A stretch of DNA of 9,387 nt from Spirochaetota bacterium (GTDB lineage Bacteria > Spirochaetota > GWE2-31-10 > MWDO01). The notes beneath the pieces were generated by a model that saw nothing but the letters and a program-made list of their open reading frames with translations, was not told where the DNA came from and did not search any database. Made by a program: the position numbers and the translations under genes. Of the stretch, positions 6,209 to 9,387 are shown one piece after another; the stretch's first letter is position 1; the number at the start of each line of letters is the position of its first letter. The stretch lies in assembly GCA_017998755.1 (NCBI GenBank), contig JAGOCL010000074.1, positions 1-9,387 of the forward strand, written 5' to 3'.

Positions 6209-6284
6209 GTCATTTCGACGAGTAGAACGAGGAGAAATCTTTTTCAATATGATTAAACGATTCCTCGACTCCGCTCGGAATGAC
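6209..6284. repeat. REP/MITE-like imperfect inverted repeat element
   Basis: The left arm (6209-6239) begins GTCATTTCGACGAG and the right arm (6259-6284) ends GCTCGGAATGAC. The reverse complement of the right arm, GTCATTCCGAGCGGAGTCG followed by AGGAATC, aligns with the left arm with small gaps. The outer CCTTTTA (6199-6205) and TAAAAAGG (6292-6299) extend the symmetry. Elements with GTCATT...AATGAC ends and 'GAGGAATC' cores are common dispersed intergenic repeats in many bacterial genomes. It ends just before the ribosome binding site of the next gene, so it would fold in that mRNA's leader. Confidence 0.65.
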
Positions 6285-6307
6285 AAGAGAATAAAAAGGG
6301 AGGCGCA

Positions 6308-6949
6308 ATGAAGAAACTTATAATACTATTTTCATTTATTTTCCTGCTATTCGGTTGTTCCCGCGAGACGGCGGAAAAACTTAAAAACGCAAGCGACGAT
6401 TATTATAGTTCCTCAATATCGGCATTATCGCAGGTTGAAGTTATTTACCTGAAATACTTACCGGTCGATAAAGAGGGTAATATTGATAAGAGTTTGAAAT
6501 ATGATGTAACAAATCATTTTGATAAAATTGCGGCGGCTTACAAGTCGTACAAAGATATTTTTGATCGATTGGAAACGGGTTATTATTTAGCCGCCCCGAC
6601 AGTTAAGAAAACAAAAGCGGTATTGGAAAAACTTATCAAACAACAGATATATTTTTTTCAATTATTGGATCAATCGAATTTTATAAATATAATTGACTCC
6701 GATATCGAGGAGGGATTTCTTGGTAATGAAGAAATATTGGAAGAAGATTTGAGCGTCGAAACGCGACGATTACTATATTCTGCAATCTTGAAAGGATCGC
6801 TTGTTTTGGAACTGGTTGAAAATTATAATAAGTTTGACGCGTCTATTTTAAACAATATAATTTCCGATTACAAAATAAGGTTAAATAATCCGGATTTTAA
6901 TGAAAATATAAATTTCATCGTCGATAAAATCGGAGGTAAAAATGAATGA
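6308..6949 (+). CDS. Helical lipoprotein of unknown function
   Basis: This is a 213-residue lipoprotein. MKKLIILFSFIFLLFGC is a clean signal peptide with lipobox LFGC and lipidated Cys17. The mature protein is almost all predicted helix, with charged stretches such as ETAEKLKNASDDYY, KTKAVLEKLIKQQ and EEILEEDLSVETRRLL, and no cysteine after the lipobox. I recognise no family. The start ATG has GGGAGG (6298-6303) four bases upstream. The end overlaps the next gene by 8 nt, and that gene's ribosome binding site (GGAGGT, 6932-6937) lies inside this one, so the two are made together. No convincing promoter was seen in the 243-bp gap upstream. Confidence 0.85.
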   Translation: MKKLIILFSFIFLLFGCSRETAEKLKNASDDYYSSSISALSQVEVIYLKYLPVDKEGNIDKSLKYDVTNHFDKIAAAYKSYKDIFDRLETGYYLAAPTVKKTKAVLEKLIKQQIYFFQLLDQSNFINIIDSDIEEGFLGNEEILEEDLSVETRRLLYSAILKGSLVLELVENYNKFDASILNNIISDYKIRLNNPDFNENINFIVDKIGGKNE

Positions 6950-7244
6950 TTTCTTATTGTTAAAGTCGATAGGGGAGGGGATAGCCGAGTTAAAATCAAA
7001 ATATCGTAGCGCTCCAGATTCGGATAAAGAGAAATTATCGATTGAAATCGAGAAACTTTCAAGCGAATATAAAAAAGTTTATCAATTATCTCTGAAAAAT
7101 GGGCTAATCGTAACCGACGACGACGTTACCGAAATGGAGAGATTAAAAAAAGAGATAGAAAACTGCGCTACCGGCGCCGAAATATTAGAAACCGTAAAGA
7201 GCGCGATCTTATGGCTCTTAAGTATCTTAAAAAAGATAATCTAA
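6942..7244 (+). CDS. Small helical protein with hydrophobic C-terminus
   Basis: This 100-residue protein has no signal peptide. Residues about 10-75 are rich in Glu, Lys and Leu in heptad-like spacing (ELKSKY, KLSIEIEKLSSEYKKV, EMERLKKEIE), consistent with a coiled coil or helical hairpin. It ends with the hydrophobic, basic segment SAILWLLSILKKII, which could be a short membrane-binding or tail-anchor helix. I recognise no family. ATG 6942 has GGAGGT four bases upstream and overlaps the lipoprotein gene by 8 nt, so the products may act as a pair on the two faces of the inner membrane; that is inference. Confidence 0.75.
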   Translation: MNDFLLLKSIGEGIAELKSKYRSAPDSDKEKLSIEIEKLSSEYKKVYQLSLKNGLIVTDDDVTEMERLKKEIENCATGAEILETVKSAILWLLSILKKII

Positions 7245-7254
7245 CTAATCAAAT

Positions 7255-7855
7255 ATGAAGAAAAAAACATTTTTATTGACCAACGGATTTATAATCTTTC
7301 TAATGTCCGGAATTATTTATATCTGTATGGAGGTTGTTTTTACTTCGTTATTAACCGATGAAACGATAAAAAAGTATGAGTTCAAAGAGACCTCGAGAAC
7401 GTCGTCGGAAAAAGAGATAGAAAAAGCAAGTTTAATCGGGTTTTCAAGCGGCTGGATGCTTATAATCGGCGGGATTTCCGGCTTATCGTTATTCGGAATA
7501 TATAAACTGATAAATAAGCGGTTTAATATTTTTTTTGCTTCACTTCTTGGGGCTGTCATAATTAACATTATAGAGTTTTTTTTCAGGAGTTATTTTAAAT
7601 CTCAATTTTAAACTGAATATCTGGGATTATTCAAATCAGTATTTTAATTTATTGGGGCAAATATGTCTCTCTCAATCAATGATATATCTCTTTTTCATCT
7701 GCCCCGTATCGTTCTGGTATTTTGGTTTTCTTGAAACACAATATCAAACCGATGAAAAGAAATCATTTACCTTGTTAATAGTCTATAAGAATCTTGTTAA
7801 TCCGAGAGCGCTTAATATAGAGAGGATGGGGAAGAATTATTCTTCGATAAAATAG
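7255..7855 (+). pseudogene. Putative ABC-transporter type IV (PF06541-like) membrane protein, frameshifted at a T8 tract
   Basis: Two frames make one ~200-residue protein. Frame 1 (7255-7611) gives 118 residues with membrane segments at about 9-29, 61-84 and 92-110, including GIIYICMEVVF, WMLIIGG and NIIEF. Frame 2 continues FSGVILN, LNIWDYSNQYFNLLGQIC and CPVSFW, ending at TAG 7853-7855. Family members of the 'putative ABC transporter permease' type (PF06541) have just this order: Y..E in the first helix, W/H..M..GG, EF.SG..LN, WDYS..N..GQIC. The join is at 7576-7583: with seven Ts instead of eight, GAG TTT TTT TCA GGA reads EFFSG in one frame. The frame-1 tail FRSYFKSQF is therefore an artefact of the extra T. 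No clear ribosome binding site precedes ATG 7255, 10 bases after the previous gene. The tail overlaps the convergent gene by 19 nt. It may be a mutation, a slippage switch or a sequencing error. Confidence 0.82.
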
Positions 7856-8082
7856 TCATTCTTAGGGTCGTAAATATACGCTTTCTTTTTCCCGTTTTGT
7901 TTAATTATTATCCTGTTGTTGTAATAAGTTTTCTCAAGATATTTATCTATCCTATTATCATAAATATTGATTGTAGGCGGAGGCGGTTGAGTATTTTGAC
8001 TTTGGCTAACAACCACATCGGCGGATGCCTTTACAATCCCAACGAAAAAAACAAATCCTAAAAACAATAAAAACGCAATCAT
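7837..8082 (-). CDS. Small exported protein with Tyr/Asn-rich C-terminal region
   Basis: This 81-residue leftward protein has a signal peptide (MIAFLLFLGFVFFVGIVKASA) with a type-I cleavage motif ASA before Asp22. The mature ~60 residues contain a proline run (PPPPT, 33-37), then a Tyr/Asn/Lys-rich part, DNRIDKYLEKTYYNNR and KKKAYIYDPKNDYFIEE, which may form a small beta unit. No family is recognised. The start is supported by GGGAG on the minus strand (8089-8093), six bases from the ATG. It converges with the PF06541-like gene and overlaps its last 19 bases, which suggests the two are not transcribed strongly at the same time. Confidence 0.75.
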   Translation of the reverse strand: MIAFLLFLGFVFFVGIVKASADVVVSQSQNTQPPPPTINIYDNRIDKYLEKTYYNNRIIIKQNGKKKAYIYDPKNDYFIEE

Positions 8083-8189
8083 AACAAACTCCCGTATATT
8101 TGTAGCAATATTTGCGCCTTAATTTTAACCTCCATATATGAAGAAACAAGCGCATAATTCGTTTTATATATATTATTATCTTGATCAAA

Positions 8190-8242
8190 AGAGATATAAT
8201 AAAAAATATTATATATACCATAAAATATTTTATCATATCTCT
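8190..8242. repeat. Long AT-rich inverted repeat between divergent genes
   Basis: AGAGATATAATAAAAAATATT (8190-8210, key arms AGAGATAT and ATATT) is matched by AATATTTTATCATATCTCT (8224-8242). The outer AGAGATAT/ATATCTCT arms are perfect; inside there is one mismatch and a two-base length difference. The loop is 13 bases. It lies between the leftward exported-protein gene and the rightward zinc-ribbon gene, where promoters are expected, so it may be a regulator site or a leader structure. Confidence 0.5.
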
Positions 8243-8244
8243 AA

Positions 8245-8266
8245 AATCGACTTTTAAAAAGCGATT
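8245..8266. other. Second short hairpin next to the AT-rich inverted repeat
   Basis: AATCG (8245-8249) pairs with CGATT (8262-8266), and inside it CTTTT pairs with AAAAG around a single A, leaving one unpaired A on the left arm. It is three bases from the larger inverted repeat. No T run follows, so it is not an obvious terminator. Confidence 0.35.
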
Positions 8267-8320
8267 GCATCGGCTTAATAAATGGCGCGGCGTTTGCTAA
8301 TAAAATATATCGGTTGCAAA

Positions 8321-8325
8321 AGGAG
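8321..8325 (+). promoter_or_regulatory. Ribosome binding site that decides the zinc-ribbon start
   Basis: AGGAG at 8321-8325 lies ten bases before an in-frame TTG (8336), a somewhat long spacing. The upstream ATG at 8282 has no Shine-Dalgarno sequence. This favours TTG 8336 as the start. Confidence 0.5.
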
Positions 8326-8335
8326 CGTAATTATT

Positions 8336-8590
8336 TTGAAAAAGGTTTGTTTTTTTTGTGGAAAAAGAATAATATCGGGTAGATATTGCGCGCTATGCGC
8401 TCAAAAATATATGATGGGTAATATAGCGATTGCCGAAAAAAATATTCTTGGTATGAAAACCGGTAAATTTATGCTGATTGAAACGCCTGATTTTCAAAAA
8501 CTCTTCCCGCAAATTGATATTTACGAAAAAGATGTTTTTAGCGTTACGAGGAAATATTTTAAAAAACTGGCAAGCGTTGTTATAGATTAA
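8336..8590 (+). CDS. Small zinc-ribbon protein
   Basis: From TTG 8336 this is an 84-residue protein beginning MKKVCFFCGKRI. Four cysteines, 5 and 8 (CFFC) and 18 and 21 (CALC), form a C-x2-C...C-x2-C zinc ribbon. The rest, through FMLIETPDFQKLFPQIDIYEKD, shows no known family signature and no signal peptide, so it is probably cytoplasmic. Such proteins may bind nucleic acid or serve as partner modules; nothing here says which. An in-frame ATG at 8282 would add 18 residues (MARRLLIKYIGC...), but it lacks a ribosome binding site and puts a spare cysteine in front of the ribbon. It is followed after 19 bases by the TPR gene, which may be co-transcribed. Confidence 0.7.
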   Translation: MKKVCFFCGKRIISGRYCALCAQKYMMGNIAIAEKNILGMKTGKFMLIETPDFQKLFPQIDIYEKDVFSVTRKYFKKLASVVID

Positions 8591-8609
8591 AGTTTATTAT
8601 GAGGTAAAT

Positions 8610-9387
8610 ATGACATATTTGACAAACAATGAAACAGATTTCGAAAGAATAATACTTGAATATGAAAATAAAATTATTAAATACAACAATAATAATCTTG
8701 AAAATTACAAGTTTCATTTTTCAAAGGCGATATATTACTTTAAAAAGTGTGATTATAAAGAGACAATTGAAGAAATAACAATATGTATTGATTTAGATGT
8801 GGACAAAAAAGATTATTTACTAAGAGGTATATGTTATTTAGAAAATGAAGAAACAGAAAGCGCAATAAGTGATTTTAATGATTATATATCTGTTTTTTTA
8901 GATGATTATATAGGATATTATTTTAGAGGAATTTCAAATAAAATATTAGAAAAATATTTTAAAGCTATAAAAGATTTTAAATCTGTAATTAAAATTAATA
9001 AAGATTATATCTATGCATATTTAAATTTATCGGATGTTTTAATTCAGATTGAAAATTATTCGGATGCATTAAAATGTTATAAAGAAATATTTTCTATTGA
9101 GCCGATTTTTGAAAAGGATGATAATATTAATTACAATATAAGTATTTGTTACTTTAATATGAAAAATTATAATGATTCCTTAATATTTATTAATAATATT
9201 GATAATAAATTTAATGGTGAAATGTTTTTTCATAGAGGAAATATTTTTTATGAATTAAAAAGAACAGAAGATGCCTATAAAGACTATGAAAACGCTTTAA
9301 ACAATGGCGTTGAAGAAATATATAAAATTATAATAAATTTCAAATTAAATAAATATGAAGAAGCTATAAAAATTCTGAAGAATTATT
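8610..9387 (+). CDS. TPR-repeat protein, N-terminal part (cut by right edge)
   Basis: The frame is open from ATG 8610 to the window end, giving 259 residues without a stop. GAGGT (8601-8605) supports the start. There is no signal peptide. The sequence consists of ~34-residue helix pairs with tetratricopeptide spacing: HFSKAIYYFKKCDYKETIEE, LRGICYLENEETESAISDFN, FRGISNKILEKYFKAIKDFK, YLNLSDVLIQIENYSDALK, YNISICYFNMKNYNDSLIF and HRGNIFYELKRTEDAYKDYE. Hallmark small and aromatic residues recur (A/G-x-Y, then A..DF/CY). TPR domains bind other proteins; the partner is unknown. Codon use is strongly AT-biased, more so than in the helical lipoprotein pair upstream. Confidence 0.9.
   Translation, partial: MTYLTNNETDFERIILEYENKIIKYNNNNLENYKFHFSKAIYYFKKCDYKETIEEITICIDLDVDKKDYLLRGICYLENEETESAISDFNDYISVFLDDYIGYYFRGISNKILEKYFKAIKDFKSVIKINKDYIYAYLNLSDVLIQIENYSDALKCYKEIFSIEPIFEKDDNINYNISICYFNMKNYNDSLIFINNIDNKFNGEMFFHRGNIFYELKRTEDAYKDYENALNNGVEEIYKIIINFKLNKYEEAIKILKNY

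Noticed and set aside
6868..7062. Minus-strand 64-codon frame
   Set aside because: It is antisense to two well-supported overlapping genes, with no family-like features.
7317..7568. Minus-strand 83-codon frame
   Set aside because: It is antisense to a recognisable membrane-protein gene, and its product is a shadow of that sequence.
8006..8236. Minus-strand 76-codon frame with Ile/Phe-rich start and many Cys/Arg
   Set aside because: It overlaps the well-started exported-protein gene in another frame, has no ribosome binding site and has a composition typical of translated AT-rich spacer.

Overview
The window is a low-GC stretch of bacterial DNA from an organism with an outer membrane. It encodes an outer-membrane-barrel candidate and several lipoproteins with loose, cysteine-rich lipoboxes. 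It also encodes a TIGR02206/YwaF-type membrane protein, a family whose name derives from a Treponema pallidum gene, and a TPR protein. A spirochaete or a relative is my best guess; this is inference from style and family content, and no marker gene is present.

Layout. Positions 1-123 hold the start of a leftward gene for an HU-like DNA-binding protein, with two operator-like dyads behind it. Positions 124-571 are non-coding and rich in palindromes, ending in a near-consensus promoter (TTGACA, 16 bp, TATAAT). That promoter serves a lipoprotein gene (572-2170) whose signal peptide is built from eight CTCTT pentamers, the same device that phase-varies the opa genes of Neisseria. Its C-terminal half looks like a circularly permuted NlpC/P60 (YiiX/YycO-like) cysteine peptidase or amidase domain. 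After a hairpin comes a tightly packed run: a lipoprotein with propeller-like strands (2238-3233), a barrel candidate (3230-3889), a clostripain-type C11 protease lipoprotein (3893-5356) and a YwaF-like membrane protein split by a frameshift (5346-6064). Overlaps and 3-nt gaps argue for one transcript and a shared role at the cell surface.

Positions 6065-6307 hold a dispersed-repeat-like inverted element (6209-6284). It is followed by a second packed run: a helical lipoprotein (6308-6949), a small helical protein (6942-7244) and a putative type-IV ABC permease-like membrane protein (7255-7855) broken by one extra T in a T8 tract. A small exported protein is encoded leftward (7837-8082), convergent with that run. 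Beyond a region with two hairpins lie a small zinc-ribbon protein (8336-8590) and a TPR protein that runs off the right edge (8610-9387).

The main point of interest is concentrated sequence slippage. There is one classical pentamer contingency repeat in a surface lipoprotein, plus two membrane-protein genes off-frame by a single base, one at a T8 tract and the other at or near a T tract. No CRISPR array, tRNA, rRNA or insertion sequence was seen.
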